A DNA stretch of 52,987 nucleotides, taken from positions 1-52,987 of the forward strand of contig CANQPX010000012.1 in the NCBI GenBank assembly GCA_947625915.1, read 5' to 3'. Shown one piece after another: positions 10,450 through 19,896 of the stretch (positions are counted from its first letter, which is position 1; every line of letters starts with the position of its first letter). Position numbers and translations under genes: made by a program. The notes beneath the pieces were generated by a model that worked only from the letters and a program-made list of their open reading frames with translations, had not been told where the DNA came from and did not search any database. This stretch comes from an uncultured Clostridia bacterium. GTDB lineage: Bacteria; Bacillota; Clostridia; Oscillospirales; Ruminococcaceae.

Positions 10450-10809
10450 ATGGTAAAGCAGATAAACAGAAAAGCTGCAAGAGCTAAAAGACAGGTGCGC
10501 GTCCGTTCTAAAATAAGCGGAACGGCAGAATGCCCAAGACTCAACGTTTTCCGCAGCGCTAAGAATATCTATGCCCAGATCATAGACGATACCGCAGGAG
10601 TAACTCTTTGCGCAGCTTCTTCACTGGAAAAAGACTTCGGCGGAAACGGCGGCAACAAGGAAGGCGCGTTCAAAGTCGGCGAAATGATCGCTAAGAAAGC
10701 TGCCGAAAAAGGCATAAAGGACGTTGTTTTCGACCGTGCAGGCTATCTCTATCACGGAAGAGTCGCAGAACTTGCAGAGGGCGCAAGAAAAGGCGGTCTG
10801 AATTTCTAA
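10450..10809 (+). CDS. rplR: Ribosomal protein L18 (uL18)
   Basis: 119 residues. Binds 5S rRNA with L5. Basic N-terminus, RPRLNVFRS-like segment ([20 protein letters not shown]) and the end [19 protein letters not shown] fit the family. Start ATG after AAAAGGAGTTG. Confidence 0.96.
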   Translation: MVKQINRKAARAKRQVRVRSKISGTAECPRLNVFRSAKNIYAQIIDDTAGVTLCAASSLEKDFGGNGGNKEGAFKVGEMIAKKAAEKGIKDVVFDRAGYLYHGRVAELAEGARKGGLNF

Positions 10810-10843
10810 TTCAGCGCGATCAATAAATAAGGAGGTAATACTT

Positions 10844-11350
10844 TTGGCAAACGCTAAAATAGATGCTTCTGCTATGGAGCTTACCGAAAAAGTCGTTGCA
10901 ATAAACAGAGTTTCCAAGACCGTTAAGGGCGGACGTATCTTCAAGTTCGCGGCTCTCGTTGTAGTAGGCGACGGAAACGGAATAGTAGGCTTCGGCATGG
11001 GCAAGTCCGGAGAAGTTCCCGACGCTATACGCAAGGGGATCGAGGACGCTAAGAAAAATCTTATAAGAGTTTCCCTCAGAGGAACTACGATTCCTCACGA
11101 AATTATCGGAACATTCGGCGCAGGCAGAGTTCTTATGAAGCCCGCCGCTCCCGGTACCGGTGTTATCGCAGGCGGTCCTGTTCGTGCGGTCATCGAAATG
11201 GCAGGCATAAAGGACATCAGAACAAAGTCTCTCCGCTCCAACAACGCTTGTAATGTGGTAAGAGCTACCATCAACGGTCTCGCTCAGTGCCGCAGCGCAA
11301 AGGAAGTTGCTGAGATCAGAGGCAAATCCGTTAAGGAAATCTTGGGTTAA
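10844..11350 (+). CDS. rpsE: Ribosomal protein S5 (uS5)
   Basis: 168 residues. Part of the mRNA entry channel and of decoding fidelity. The start is a TTG 8 nt after AAGGAGG; the next in-frame ATG would leave the site too far away. [37 protein letters not shown] and [20 protein letters not shown] are conserved. Confidence 0.96.
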   Translation: MANAKIDASAMELTEKVVAINRVSKTVKGGRIFKFAALVVVGDGNGIVGFGMGKSGEVPDAIRKGIEDAKKNLIRVSLRGTTIPHEIIGTFGAGRVLMKPAAPGTGVIAGGPVRAVIEMAGIKDIRTKSLRSNNACNVVRATINGLAQCRSAKEVAEIRGKSVKEILG

Positions 11351-11364
11351 GGAGGACGAAAGAT

Positions 11365-11535
11365 ATGAAAGTAAAGCTTGTAAGAAGTCTTAACAGCGTT
11401 AAGAAAGATCAGGCAGCTACAGCAAATTCTCTCGGACTCCGTAAGATCGGAGACGTTTCCGAGCAGCCCGATAATGACGCTACAAAGGGCAAGATAAAGA
11501 AAATTGCTCACCTCGTAGAGGTTATCGAAGCATAA
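11365..11535 (+). CDS. rpmD: Ribosomal protein L30 (uL30)
   Basis: 56 residues. The protein starts MKVKLVRSLNSVKKDQ and continues with TANSLGLRKIGD, the usual family motif. ATG lies 8 nt after AAGGAGGACG. It fits between rpsE (14 nt before) and rplO (24 nt after), the standard spc-operon order. Confidence 0.95.
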   Translation: MKVKLVRSLNSVKKDQAATANSLGLRKIGDVSEQPDNDATKGKIKKIAHLVEVIEA

Positions 11536-11559
11536 TTTATACAAGGAGGTGCGAAAAGC

Positions 11560-12000
11560 ATGAAAATTCACGAATTATCCCCTGCCGAAGGCTCTAACAG
11601 AGATGTCAAGAGAATAGGAAGAGGTCACGGCTCCGGAAACGGCAAAACAGCCGGCAAGGGTCATAAAGGTCAGAATGCCCGTTCGGGCGGCGGCGTAAGG
11701 ATCGGCTTTGAAGGCGGTCAGATGCCTCTGGCAAGAAGGATCCCTAAGAGGGGCTTCAATAATATTTTCACGGAAAAAATGGCGGTGGTCAACGTTTCGG
11801 ATCTTGCTAAGTTCAAGTCGGGAACAGTTGTTGACGCAGAACTGCTCAAAGCAGCAGGCGTCGTAAAGAAGACCGCTAACGGCGTTAAAGTTCTCGGGAA
11901 CGGCGAACTTGGCGTTGATCTTACAGTAAAGGCGGCAGCTTTCTCCCAGACTGCTAAAGAAAAAATCGAGAAAGCAGGCGGGAAGGCTGAGGTGATGTAA
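11560..12000 (+). CDS. rplO: Ribosomal protein L15 (uL15)
   Basis: 146 residues. Late-assembling 50S protein. The N-terminal Gly/Lys/Arg-rich [18 protein letters not shown] and the [15 protein letters not shown] segment are diagnostic. Only one base separates its stop from the secY start. Confidence 0.97.
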   Translation: MKIHELSPAEGSNRDVKRIGRGHGSGNGKTAGKGHKGQNARSGGGVRIGFEGGQMPLARRIPKRGFNNIFTEKMAVVNVSDLAKFKSGTVVDAELLKAAGVVKKTANGVKVLGNGELGVDLTVKAAAFSQTAKEKIEKAGGKAEVM

Positions 12001-12001
12001 T

Positions 12002-13303
12002 GTGTTTACGACCTTCAGAAACGCTTGGAGGGTTCCGGAATTAAGGAAAAAGATCATTTACACATTACTGATAATTCTCGTATTCAGAATAGGCTGTCAT
12101 GTTCCGGTACCGTTTATGGATCCGAATGCGGTCAGCCAGATGTTTGCCGACGGAAATTTTCTGAGTTATATGGATATACTTTCCGGAGGCGCGCTTTCAC
12201 AGGGAACATTGTTCTCACTGTCGATACAGCCTTATATCAACGCGTCCATCATTATGCAGTTGCTGACTTACGCTCTGCCGCCGCTGGAAAACCTCCAGAA
12301 GGAAGGCGAGTCGGGTCGGAAAAAATTACAGAAGATCACAAGCTTTGTTGCGTTGGGCATCGCTCTTGTAATGGCATATGCATATTATATCACGCTGAGA
12401 AATAACGGCGCGGTAACTTACAGTTCGGGCTTTCCCGGAGTGTTTACGGCGATCGTAATAGTATTGGCGTTCACGGCGGGCGCAAATATCGTTATATGGC
12501 TCGGCAACAGGATAAACGAACACGGCATCGGAAACGGTATCTCGATAATACTTTTCGCCGGTATCGTTTCAAGAGGTCCTTCGGCAATACTGGCAATGTT
12601 TGAACTCATCAAATCGGATATGAAGTATGTGTTCGTAGTGCCTGCGGTATTGATAGTTTTCGTGGTAATGATAGGCTTCATAGTCTTTATGAACGAATCC
12701 GAAAGACGTATCCCGATCCAGTACGCAAAGCGCGTTGTGGGCAGAAAACAGTACGGCGGTCAGAATACACACATCCCTATCAAAGTGGCAATGAGCGGCG
12801 TTATGCCTATCATCTTTGCAATGGCTATAATGTCACTGCCGTCAACGATATCGATGTTTGTTCCGCCCAAGGCTTCACCCGAGGGATTCTGGCAGAAATT
12901 CTACGCGGGATTTATCAATTTCTTCAAATATAACAGCCCATGGTATGCGATCCTTTATTTCCTGCTGATAATCGCATTCAACTATTTCTACGTTTCAATG
13001 CAGTACAATCCGATAGAGATCGCTAACAATCTCCGTCAGAACAACGGCGGTATCCCGGGCATACGCCCCGGTAAACCGACCAGCGATTTCATCCAGAGAG
13101 TTCTCGGAAAGATCACTCTTGTGGGAGCATTCTTCTTGGGCGTTATCGCAATATTCCCTATCTTTACAAACATGGCTCTCCCCCAGCTGAATATCTCAAT
13201 GGGCGGAACGTCTATCCTTATCGTGGTAAGCGTTGTGCTGGAAACGGTAAGAACTCTTGAATCACAGATGATGATGAGACACCACAGAGGATTTCTCGAA
13301 TAA
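12002..13303 (+). CDS. secY: Preprotein translocase subunit SecY
   Basis: 433 residues, the usual length for the channel-forming subunit of the Sec translocon, with about ten membrane segments. The start is a GTG coupled to the end of rplO (GAGGTGATG lies in the rplO tail). Recognisable parts: GYINASIIMQL-like (SIQPYINASIIMQLLTYALP), ERRIPIQYAKRVVG in the large cytoplasmic loop, and NNGGIPGIRPGKPTSDF. It would export the many signal-peptide proteins of this window. Confidence 0.97.
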   Translation: MFTTFRNAWRVPELRKKIIYTLLIILVFRIGCHVPVPFMDPNAVSQMFADGNFLSYMDILSGGALSQGTLFSLSIQPYINASIIMQLLTYALPPLENLQKEGESGRKKLQKITSFVALGIALVMAYAYYITLRNNGAVTYSSGFPGVFTAIVIVLAFTAGANIVIWLGNRINEHGIGNGISIILFAGIVSRGPSAILAMFELIKSDMKYVFVVPAVLIVFVVMIGFIVFMNESERRIPIQYAKRVVGRKQYGGQNTHIPIKVAMSGVMPIIFAMAIMSLPSTISMFVPPKASPEGFWQKFYAGFINFFKYNSPWYAILYFLLIIAFNYFYVSMQYNPIEIANNLRQNNGGIPGIRPGKPTSDFIQRVLGKITLVGAFFLGVIAIFPIFTNMALPQLNISMGGTSILIVVSVVLETVRTLESQMMMRHHRGFLE

Positions 13304-13389
13304 GCAAATTGCTTTAACGGGGATATGCCGAAAAAGCGGAAATGTTCTTCCGCACAGTGAATAAAATGAAACTTTATAGGAGGATTATT

Positions 13390-14022
13390 ATGAACCTGAT
13401 CTTATTGGGCGCTCCGGGCGCAGGCAAAGGCACACAGGCAGAGGTCATCAGCGAAAAGCTGGGGATCCCGCAGATATCTACCGGAAACATTCTGCGCGAA
13501 GCTGTTAAAAACGGCACAGAATGCGGTCTTAAAGCCAAAAGTTTCATGGAGAGCGGTGCTCTCGTTCCCGATGAAGTGGTCATCGGGATCCTTAAAGACA
13601 GGATAGCGGAAAGCGACTGCAAAAACGGCTATATCCTCGACGGATTTCCAAGAACGGTCCCACAGGCGGAAGCTCTCGAAAATATGGGGATAAATATAGA
13701 TAAAGTTGTTTCTATAGATGTTCCCGATGAAGTTATACAGGGCAGGCTCTCGGGAAGAAGAGTCTGCGAAAAGTGCGGAGCTTCTTACCATGTGCAGTTC
13801 AATCCCCCGAAAAAAGAGGGGATCTGCGATAAGTGCGGCGGAAATGCCGTTCAGCGTAAGGACGACGCCCCCGAGACCGTTATCGAAAGACTCCGCACAT
13901 ACCACGAGCAGACTGCTCCGCTTGCGGATTTCTACGAAAAAAGAGGAAAGCTTGTAAGAGTTGAGGGTCAGGAGGAAGTTAAGGATACTTCCAAGAAGGT
14001 ACTGGCTGCAATTAACGCATGA
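13390..14022 (+). CDS. adk: Adenylate kinase, zinc-LID type
   Basis: 210 residues. Interconverts AMP, ADP and ATP. P-loop GAPGAGKGT at residues 7-15; DGFPRT and the LID with two CxxC pairs (CEKC and CDKC), which bind zinc in Gram-positive enzymes. The ATG at 13390 follows AGGAGGATTATT; the longer frame from 13342 adds residues without homology to the family and runs through a small hairpin (gcggaa/ttccgc) in the 86-nt gap after secY. Confidence 0.97.
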   Translation: MNLILLGAPGAGKGTQAEVISEKLGIPQISTGNILREAVKNGTECGLKAKSFMESGALVPDEVVIGILKDRIAESDCKNGYILDGFPRTVPQAEALENMGINIDKVVSIDVPDEVIQGRLSGRRVCEKCGASYHVQFNPPKKEGICDKCGGNAVQRKDDAPETVIERLRTYHEQTAPLADFYEKRGKLVRVEGQEEVKDTSKKVLAAINA

Positions 14023-14050
14023 CAGACTTCAGGGAAAGAAGTGCGTTCCA

Positions 14051-14806
14051 ATGATAAGCGTTAAATCAAAAACAGAACTGGAAAAGATGCGCAGAGCGGG
14101 CATAATTGCCGGCAACGCGCTCCATACCGGCGGACGTTCGATAAGAGACGGAATGACAACATATGAACTTGACAAGATAATTCACGACTATATCGTCAAA
14201 AACGGCGCAAAGCCCTCTTTCCTCGGCTACGGAGGATTTCCCGGTTCGGCGTGCATAAGCATAAACGAACAGGTCATTCACGGGATCCCGTCAAAAAAGG
14301 TGAGGATCAAGGAAGGAGATATCGTCAGCATCGACGTGGGAGCGTATATAGACGGTTTCCACGGAGATACGGCATTTACCTTCCCGGTGGGGAAAGTTTC
14401 CGACGAGGCAAAAAAACTGCTGAAAGTCACGGAAGAAAGCTTGTATCTGGGAATTGAACAGGCTGTCGCAGGGAACCGCATAGGCGATATCGGTCATGCC
14501 GTTGAAGAATACTGCGTTTCATACGGATTCGGAGTGGTAAAGGACTATATAGGTCACGGAGTGGGAAGAAATCTTCACGAATCTCCGGAAGTCCCCAATT
14601 ACGGGAAGGCGGGTCACGGTCCGAGACTTGTGGCGGGTATGACGTTCGCCATTGAACCGATGATAAATGCGGCGGGCGAGGGCGTAAGAGTCCTGCCAAA
14701 CGGCTGGACCGTCGTTACAAGATCGGGTTCGCTTTCGGCTCATTTTGAGCATACGGTGGCTATAACCCCCGACGGACCGGTGATCTTGACAAAGCCTACT
14801 ATTTAA
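14051..14806 (+). CDS. map: Methionine aminopeptidase, type I
   Basis: 251 residues. Removes the initiator methionine from new proteins. The metal-binding residues are seen in order in DVGAYIDGFHGDTAF (two Asp), GHGVGRNLHESP (His), FAIEPM (Glu) and SAHFEHTVAIT (Glu). The ATG at 14051 gives the typical start MISVKSKTELEKMRRAG; an upstream in-frame extension would overlap adk. Confidence 0.97.
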   Translation: MISVKSKTELEKMRRAGIIAGNALHTGGRSIRDGMTTYELDKIIHDYIVKNGAKPSFLGYGGFPGSACISINEQVIHGIPSKKVRIKEGDIVSIDVGAYIDGFHGDTAFTFPVGKVSDEAKKLLKVTEESLYLGIEQAVAGNRIGDIGHAVEEYCVSYGFGVVKDYIGHGVGRNLHESPEVPNYGKAGHGPRLVAGMTFAIEPMINAAGEGVRVLPNGWTVVTRSGSLSAHFEHTVAITPDGPVILTKPTI

Positions 14807-14826
14807 ACAGGTCAGGAGGGCGGAAT

Positions 14827-15075
14827 GTGGAAGCAAAAGTCGGAACGATCGTCCGCGCTATGGCAGGACGTGAAAAAGGCAGATTTATGATAGTAGTTTC
14901 CACAGAGAACGGATATGTTTATCTTGCGGACGGAAAAGAGCGGAAACTCGGTTCCCCCAAAAAGAAAAACATTAAACATATCAGCCCGACAAAAACCACG
15001 GCGGATACCGAAAAATTGACAGATAAAGGACTCAGATGCTTCTTGAGAGAATTCTCGGAAGAAACAAAAAAATAA
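14827..15075 (+). CDS. KOW-domain RNA-binding protein
   Basis: 82 residues, GTG start 6-7 nt after AGGAGGGCG. The N-terminal half ([20 protein letters not shown]) is a KOW motif like that of archaeal/eukaryotic L14e. Clostridia commonly carry such a gene between map and infA, as here. Likely binds rRNA or the ribosome; the precise role is not known to me. Confidence 0.85.
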   Translation: MEAKVGTIVRAMAGREKGRFMIVVSTENGYVYLADGKERKLGSPKKKNIKHISPTKTTADTEKLTDKGLRCFLREFSEETKK

Positions 15076-15121
15076 GTCCTGCCGAAATCGAAGATCAGAA
15101 ATTCCAAAAGGAGGCATTTGC

Positions 15122-15340
15122 TTGTCTAAGGAAGATGTAATTGAGATCGAGGGTACGGTCATAGAAGCTCTGCCGAACGCAATGTTTCAGGTGGAACTGG
15201 CAAACGGACATAAAATTCTCGCTCACGTTTCCGGTAAGCTCAGAATGAACTACATCAGAATAGTTCCGGGAGATAAGGTCACAGTCGAAATGTCGCCTTA
15301 TGATCTCTCAAAGGGCAGAATTACCTGGAGAGCAAAGTAA
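15122..15340 (+). CDS. infA: Translation initiation factor IF-1
   Basis: 72 residues, the standard length. S1-like OB fold that occupies the 30S A site during initiation. The TTG start follows AAGGAGGCATT and yields [37 protein letters not shown] and [10 protein letters not shown] are conserved. Confidence 0.97.
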   Translation: MSKEDVIEIEGTVIEALPNAMFQVELANGHKILAHVSGKLRMNYIRIVPGDKVTVEMSPYDLSKGRITWRAK

Positions 15341-15360
15341 TCAACTCAGAAAGGTGGTAA

Positions 15361-15480
<120 letters not shown>

Positions 15481-15525
15481 TGAGAAACATTAGTATTTAA
15501 AATCCAACATGGAGGTGTATTGTAA

Positions 15526-15894
15526 ATGGCACGTATTGCCGGCGTTGACCTTCCTAAGAATAAAAGAGTCGAGATCGGACTCACATATATCTACGGAATA
15601 GGTCGCAGATCCGCAGACGTTATCCTCGCAAATACCGGTATAAACCCCGATATCAGAGTAAAAGACCTCACCGAGGACGATGTTGCAAAGCTCAGAGAAT
15701 ATATCGATCATAACTTTATGGTGGAGGGCGATCTCAGAAGAAATGTCGCTCTTAACATCAAGAGACTGGTTGAGATCGGCTGCTACAGAGGAGTACGCCA
15801 CAGAAAGGGTCTCCCTGTAAGAGGTCAGAGAACTAAAACCAACGCAAGGACCCGCAAAGGTCCCGTTAAGACCATCGCTAACAAGAAGAAGTAA
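15526..15894 (+). CDS. rpsM: Ribosomal protein S13 (uS13)
   Basis: 122 residues. In the 30S head, contacts P-site tRNA and L5. [30 protein letters not shown] and [16 protein letters not shown]-like end ([19 protein letters not shown]) identify it. GGAGGTGT lies before the ATG. Confidence 0.97.
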   Translation: MARIAGVDLPKNKRVEIGLTYIYGIGRRSADVILANTGINPDIRVKDLTEDDVAKLREYIDHNFMVEGDLRRNVALNIKRLVEIGCYRGVRHRKGLPVRGQRTKTNARTRKGPVKTIANKKK

Positions 15895-15909
15895 GGAGGG
15901 ATATACTAA

Positions 15910-16311
15910 ATGGCTCAGGTCAAAGGTAAAAAAACGGTCGTCAGAAGACGCCGTGAACGTAAAAATATCGAAAATGGAGCTGTTCATATCCAGTCCACTT
16001 TCAATAACACGATAGTAACTATCACCGATACACAGGGCAACGCTATCTCTTGGGCATCGGCAGGCGGACTCGGCTTCAGAGGTTCAAAGAAATCTACTCC
16101 TTTTGCCGCTCAGACTGCTGCTGAAACAGCTGCAAGAGCTGCTATGGAACACGGACTCAAGACTGTTGAAGTTTATGTAAAAGGTCCCGGTGCAGGTCGT
16201 GAAGCCGCTATCAGAGCACTCCAGACCGTAGGTCTCGAAGTTAAACTCATTAAGGATGTTACTCCTATTCCCCACAACGGATGCCGTCCTCCTAAGAGAA
16301 GACGCGTCTAA
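15910..16311 (+). CDS. rpsK: Ribosomal protein S11 (uS11)
   Basis: 133 residues. Platform protein near the mRNA exit. [40 protein letters not shown] and [15 protein letters not shown] are family hallmarks. 15 nt after rpsM. Confidence 0.97.
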   Translation: MAQVKGKKTVVRRRRERKNIENGAVHIQSTFNNTIVTITDTQGNAISWASAGGLGFRGSKKSTPFAAQTAAETAARAAMEHGLKTVEVYVKGPGAGREAAIRALQTVGLEVKLIKDVTPIPHNGCRPPKRRRV

Positions 16312-16332
16312 TTCACAGGAGGTGTAATTGTA

Positions 16333-16929
16333 ATGGCATTGAATAAAGAACCTATCCTTAAAAGATGCAGATACCTCGGCATCAGCCCGATGGTAATGGG
16401 CATCTCTAAGGAATCTAACAGAAACCCCGGCGCAAATAACAGAAAGAAGCTCTCCGAATACGGTATGCAGCTGAAAGAAAAACAGAAACTTAAATTCATT
16501 TACGGCGTTCTGGAAAAACCTTTCTATCACTATTTTGAAATTGCTGAGAAAATGGAAGGCAAAACAGGTGATAACCTTATAACGATCCTCGAATCAAGAC
16601 TGGATAACGTTGTATACAGAATGGGTCTTTCCCTTACAAGACGTGAAGCAAGACAGTTAGTTTCACACAGACACTTTACTGTAAACGGCAAGCGTATAGA
16701 TATCCCTTCCTACAGAGTAAAAGTAGGAGACGTTATCGCTCTTTATGAGGGCAGCCGCAGCAGCGAAAAGTTCAAGACGGTAGTTGAGGAAACTGCAAGC
16801 AGAACAGTTCCCCTCTGGCTTGAATCCGATAAGGCAAATTTCGCAGCAAAGGTAACTCGTATGCCCTTGACAGAGGATCTCGATTACGAGACTCAGACTC
16901 ACCTTATTGTCGAGCTGTACTCCAAGTAA
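16333..16929 (+). CDS. rpsD: Ribosomal protein S4 (uS4), zinc-free
   Basis: 198 residues. Starts 30S assembly and helps decoding fidelity. S4 RNA-binding domain at about 88-150 (RLDNVVYRMGLSLTRREAR, VSHRHFTVNGKRIDIPSYRV). Only one cysteine is in the N-terminal region, so it is the zinc-free form, unlike S14 and L36 nearby. Confidence 0.97.
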   Translation: MALNKEPILKRCRYLGISPMVMGISKESNRNPGANNRKKLSEYGMQLKEKQKLKFIYGVLEKPFYHYFEIAEKMEGKTGDNLITILESRLDNVVYRMGLSLTRREARQLVSHRHFTVNGKRIDIPSYRVKVGDVIALYEGSRSSEKFKTVVEETASRTVPLWLESDKANFAAKVTRMPLTEDLDYETQTHLIVELYSK

Positions 16930-16980
16930 TAGGCAGAATTATATACGTTATCCGCAACTTGAATATAGGAGGGTTTTATC

Positions 16981-17934
16981 ATGCTTGAACCAATTCAGAA
17001 GGCGGACATTGATACCGTCGAGCTTAAAAGCAACGGAACTTACGGCAAATTTACTGTTGCTCCGCTGGAACGCGGTTACGGACACACTCTCGGCAACAGC
17101 CTGAGACGCGTTCTGCTCTCCTCACTTCCCGGCGTAGCCGTCACATCGGTAAAGATAGACGGCGTACACCATGAATTGTCTACCGTTCCCGGCGTTAAGG
17201 AGGACGTAACAGAGATCGTCCTTAATCTTAAAGGTCTTACCGCAAAGCTTCACGGCGAGGGTCCGAAGACAGTTTATATCGAAGCGGAGGACGAATGTGA
17301 AGTTACCGCGGGCGACATTAAAACCGACTCCGAGGTGGATATTCTTGTACCGGAGATGCATATTGCTACTCTCGGCAAGGACGCAAAGCTGTATATGGAA
17401 ATTACGATCGACAAGGGACGCGGTTACGTTCCCGCCGAAAAGAACAAGCAGATCTCCAATTTCGGCATAGACGTCATCGCGGTAGACTCGATATATACCC
17501 CTGTACTGAAAGTGAACTACTCCGTTGAAGATACACGTCTGGGACAGGTAACAGACTACGATAAACTTATACTCGAAGTCTGGACGGACGGCGTTGTGTC
17601 GGCAAAAGAGGCTGTTTCACAGGCAGCCAATCTCCTCATTGAGCATCTGAAGCCGTTTACAGAGCTTTCTGATGAATCCGCTATCACGGAAATAATGATA
17701 GAAAAGGATGACAAGGGTAAAGAAAAGATCCTTGAGATGACCATTGAGGAACTTGACTTGTCGGTGCGTTCATTCAACTGCTTGAAGAGAGCCGGCATCA
17801 ATACGGTTGACGACCTTATCAATAAATCCGAAGAGGAAATGATGAAGGTAAGGAACCTTGGTAAAAAATCCTTTGATGAGGTAAAGGAGAAGCTCCAGTC
17901 ATTGGGCTTCAATCTCAGTTCCGAAGAGGAATGA
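16981..17934 (+). CDS. rpoA: RNA polymerase alpha subunit
   Basis: 317 residues. N-terminal dimerisation domain ([20 protein letters not shown]) and C-terminal domain ([17 protein letters not shown], then [14 protein letters not shown]), which touches UP elements and activators. Because several promoters in this window carry A/T tracts just upstream (for example the A32 tract before flagellin), an intact alpha-CTD is relevant. GGAGGG precedes the ATG. Confidence 0.98.
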   Translation: MLEPIQKADIDTVELKSNGTYGKFTVAPLERGYGHTLGNSLRRVLLSSLPGVAVTSVKIDGVHHELSTVPGVKEDVTEIVLNLKGLTAKLHGEGPKTVYIEAEDECEVTAGDIKTDSEVDILVPEMHIATLGKDAKLYMEITIDKGRGYVPAEKNKQISNFGIDVIAVDSIYTPVLKVNYSVEDTRLGQVTDYDKLILEVWTDGVVSAKEAVSQAANLLIEHLKPFTELSDESAITEIMIEKDDKGKEKILEMTIEELDLSVRSFNCLKRAGINTVDDLINKSEEEMMKVRNLGKKSFDEVKEKLQSLGFNLSSEEE

Positions 17935-17983
17935 CCGCGATCGGATATGATCGCATAACTTTGATATGTAAGGAGTGAATAAT

Positions 17984-18328
17984 ATGCCGGGAACCAGAAA
18001 ACTGGGCCGCACAAGCGACCATAGAAAAGCTATGCTCAGAGCTATGGTAACATATCTGCTTGAAAACGGCAAAATAGAAACAACAGTGACCAGAGCCAAA
18101 GAGGTACGTTCTATGGCGGAGAAGATGATAACTACCGCAAAGACAAACGACCTGCACTCCAAGCGTCAGGTTCTTGCTTATGTGACTAAGGAGGACGTAG
18201 TTAAAAAGCTTTTTGACGAGATCGCTCCCAAGTATGCCGAGAGAAACGGCGGTTACACAAGGATCGTAAAGATCGGACCGAGACGCGGCGACGCTGCGGA
18301 AATGGCGATAATCTCACTGGTAGACTGA
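17984..18328 (+). CDS. rplQ: Ribosomal protein L17 (bL17)
   Basis: 114 residues. Located near the exit tunnel. [20 protein letters not shown] at the start and [19 protein letters not shown] at the end. The ATG at 17984 is 8-9 nt after AAGGAG; an in-frame GTG at 17975 overlaps that site. Last gene of the operon. Confidence 0.97.
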   Translation: MPGTRKLGRTSDHRKAMLRAMVTYLLENGKIETTVTRAKEVRSMAEKMITTAKTNDLHSKRQVLAYVTKEDVVKKLFDEIAPKYAERNGGYTRIVKIGPRRGDAAEMAIISLVD

Positions 18329-18339
18329 TATAAAAAATA

Positions 18340-18375
18340 CGCCGCATTTCGTTACGGAATGCGGCGATAGTTTTT
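18340..18375 (+). terminator. Intrinsic terminator of the ribosomal operon
   Basis: Arms cgccgcatt (18340-18348) and aatgcggcg (18358-18366), then a T-run at 18371-18375. It closes the 16-kb operon. Confidence 0.85.
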
Positions 18376-18386
18376 AGAAAAACAAA

Positions 18387-18658
18387 TTGCTCTGTATTGC
18401 AAAACAGCTCACCGGGCTGTTTTGCAAGGCTTAAATTATAATAGCCGTTAATACCAAGGGGGAAGCCCTCTATCGCAGGGCTTCCCCCTCTTGCTGTCTG
18501 CGACAGCAATTCACCCCCTGCGGAGCTCCTAAAGGCATTAGGAGTTCCGCCGTCTGCGGACGGCGGCGAGGGCTCCGCCCCTCGACCCCGCCAGCGCGGC
18601 TGCGCTGGACCAGCTTTTCAATTTTGCGCTGCGCGCAAAATTGTTAAAAACTTTTTTC
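18387..18658 (+). repeat. Hairpin-array repeat, copy 1
   Basis: About 272 bp made almost wholly of consecutive palindromes: ttgcaaaacagc/gctgttttgcaa (18397-18427), gggggaagccct/agggcttccccc (18458-18488), ttgctgtctgcgacagcaa (18491-18509), a pair around gagctcctaaagg (18523-18546), ccgccgtctgcggacggcgg (18547-18566), cgagggctccgcccctcg (18567-18584), ccagcgcggctgcgctgg (18591-18608) and caattttgcg/cgcaaaattg (18619-18643). The same element lies in reverse orientation at 22573-22846. No plausible gene. Together with the terminator it fills the 367-bp gap between rplQ and the XRE gene. Confidence 0.85.
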
Positions 18659-18695
18659 AACAAACTGCGGCGATTTTATTTCCGGGGGAATAAGT

Positions 18696-19028
18696 TTATT
18701 TTTTTTCGGCTTTTTTCTTCTTATTTGGATCTATCCTTCGGTAGGGTTTCTTGGTGTTGGTAAGACATATCAGGTAGTCGGAACTCGTCCCGAACAGATC
18801 CGCAAGGATCCTCAATCCCTTAACGGACGGCTCTAATTCCCCTGTCTCGTAGCGGGAATAGGTCTGCTGCGTACAGCCGAGGGCTTCGGCGACCTCTTTC
18901 TGATAAAGACCACAGTCCTCACGCAGTTCGCGAAGCCGCTCTTGTAATGTGTGTGCCGCCTCGGTCTCTTCTGCGGGCTTGTTTTCTTCGGTGGGTTGGT
19001 TTTCTTCCGTGACCTTCTTTTCTTCCAT
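18696..19028 (-). CDS. XRE-family HTH transcriptional regulator
   Basis: 110 residues. An acidic, low-complexity N-terminal tail (about 1-28, rich in Glu/Thr/Pro) precedes a Cro/C1-type helix-turn-helix at about 30-90: LRELREDCGLYQKEVAEALG, CTQQTYSRYETGELEPS, LRILADLFGTSSDYLI. The C-terminus is Lys-rich. The start ATG (19028) lies after AAGGAGAG; the frame can be read to 19103 but that runs through the promoter. It is divergent from the secreted-protein cluster and may control it or itself; this is inferred from position only. Confidence 0.88.
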   Translation of the reverse strand: MEEKKVTEENQPTEENKPAEETEAAHTLQERLRELREDCGLYQKEVAEALGCTQQTYSRYETGELEPSVKGLRILADLFGTSSDYLICLTNTKKPYRRIDPNKKKKAEKK

Positions 19029-19041
19029 AAATTTCTCTCCT

Positions 19042-19103
19042 TGAACGTTCATATTTTCGGATAGGTATAAATCAATTATATTGCAAATAAACGCGTTCGT
19101 CAA
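19042..19103 (-). promoter_or_regulatory. XRE promoter and palindromic operator candidate
   Basis: On the minus strand: TTGACG (19103-19098), 17-nt spacer, TATAAT (19080-19075). A perfect 10-bp palindrome tgaacgttca (19042-19051) lies between the start point and the gene, a candidate site for autoregulation. Confidence 0.7.
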
Positions 19104-19306
19104 GGTTTATCAGGACATTTTTTCCTGCATTTTCAAAAAATAACATTGGCAAAAACAGCAGAAATATCGGAAATTATTCCGCAAAAAGTTACATAATAGT
19201 AATATCTGTAACCAAATTTTAACCTTATTGCGAAAAAAAAACTTTATTTTGTATGTGTTGACTAAAAAATAAATGAAATCGACAGAAAAAATTGTTATAA
19301 TAATAC

Positions 19307-19335
19307 TTGGAATTAAACCGCGATTGTGTTATAAT
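19307..19335 (+). promoter_or_regulatory. Promoter of first small secreted-protein gene
   Basis: TTGGAA (19307-19312), 17-nt spacer, TATAAT (19330-19335). A second TATAAT is at 19296-19301 without a clear -35. A short inverted repeat (atagttt/aaactat, 19343-19357) lies near the start point. The rest of the 364-bp intergenic region is A/T-rich with no gene. Confidence 0.7.
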
Positions 19336-19392
19336 TACAGCATAGTTTGAAAAACTATACTATATACAAACAATTGAATGGAGGAAAAAACA

Positions 19393-19704
19393 ATGAAGAA
19401 GATCCTTGCAGCAATCGCTGCTTGCGCTATGTCCGCTGCTATGCTCGGAATCACAGCTTCCGCAGCAGGTGAAACAGCCGCTGAGTCTGAGATCACTATC
19501 CCCGAGGAGACTACTGAGATCACAGTTCCCGAGGCTACAGATGTTACAACAGAGTCAGAGACTACAACAGTAGCAGAAGAAACTACAGCAGCAACAGAAG
19601 CTGAGAACGCTTCTAACCCTAAGACAGGTAATGCTCCTATCGCTCTCGCTGTTATCCCTGTTGCTCTCGCAGCTGCAGCAGTAGTAGCTAAGAAAGCTAA
19701 GTAA
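19393..19704 (+). CDS. Small secreted protein with NPKTG sorting-like tail
   Basis: 103 residues. Signal peptide (MKKILAAIAACAMSAAMLG, cleavage near residue 25), then a 45-residue Thr/Glu linker without a folded domain, then NPKTGN, a hydrophobic segment and KKAK. This has the form of a sortase substrate: NPKTG is a variant of LPxTG. With hardly any mature domain it could be a wall-anchored stalk. The ATG at 19393 is 8 nt after GGAGG. It is the first of five such genes, each with its own promoter and terminator. Confidence 0.8.
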   Translation: MKKILAAIAACAMSAAMLGITASAAGETAAESEITIPEETTEITVPEATDVTTESETTTVAEETTAATEAENASNPKTGNAPIALAVIPVALAAAAVVAKKAK

Positions 19705-19722
19705 TTTTTTCTTACAAAAAAT

Positions 19723-19752
19723 GACTCGCTTGTAAAAGCGGGTCTTTTTTTT
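19723..19752 (+). terminator. Intrinsic terminator
   Basis: gactcgctt / aagcgggtc arms followed by eight or more T. Confidence 0.85.
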
Positions 19753-19896
19753 GAAAATTATAGAAAAATTGCACAATGTAAACGATATTATTTCTTACAA
19801 AATTAATATAGATTTTTACGAAATAATATTGTATAATTAGGTTACAATATTATATTGCAAATATTGCAAAAACAAAAGAAAACGGAGGAATTTATT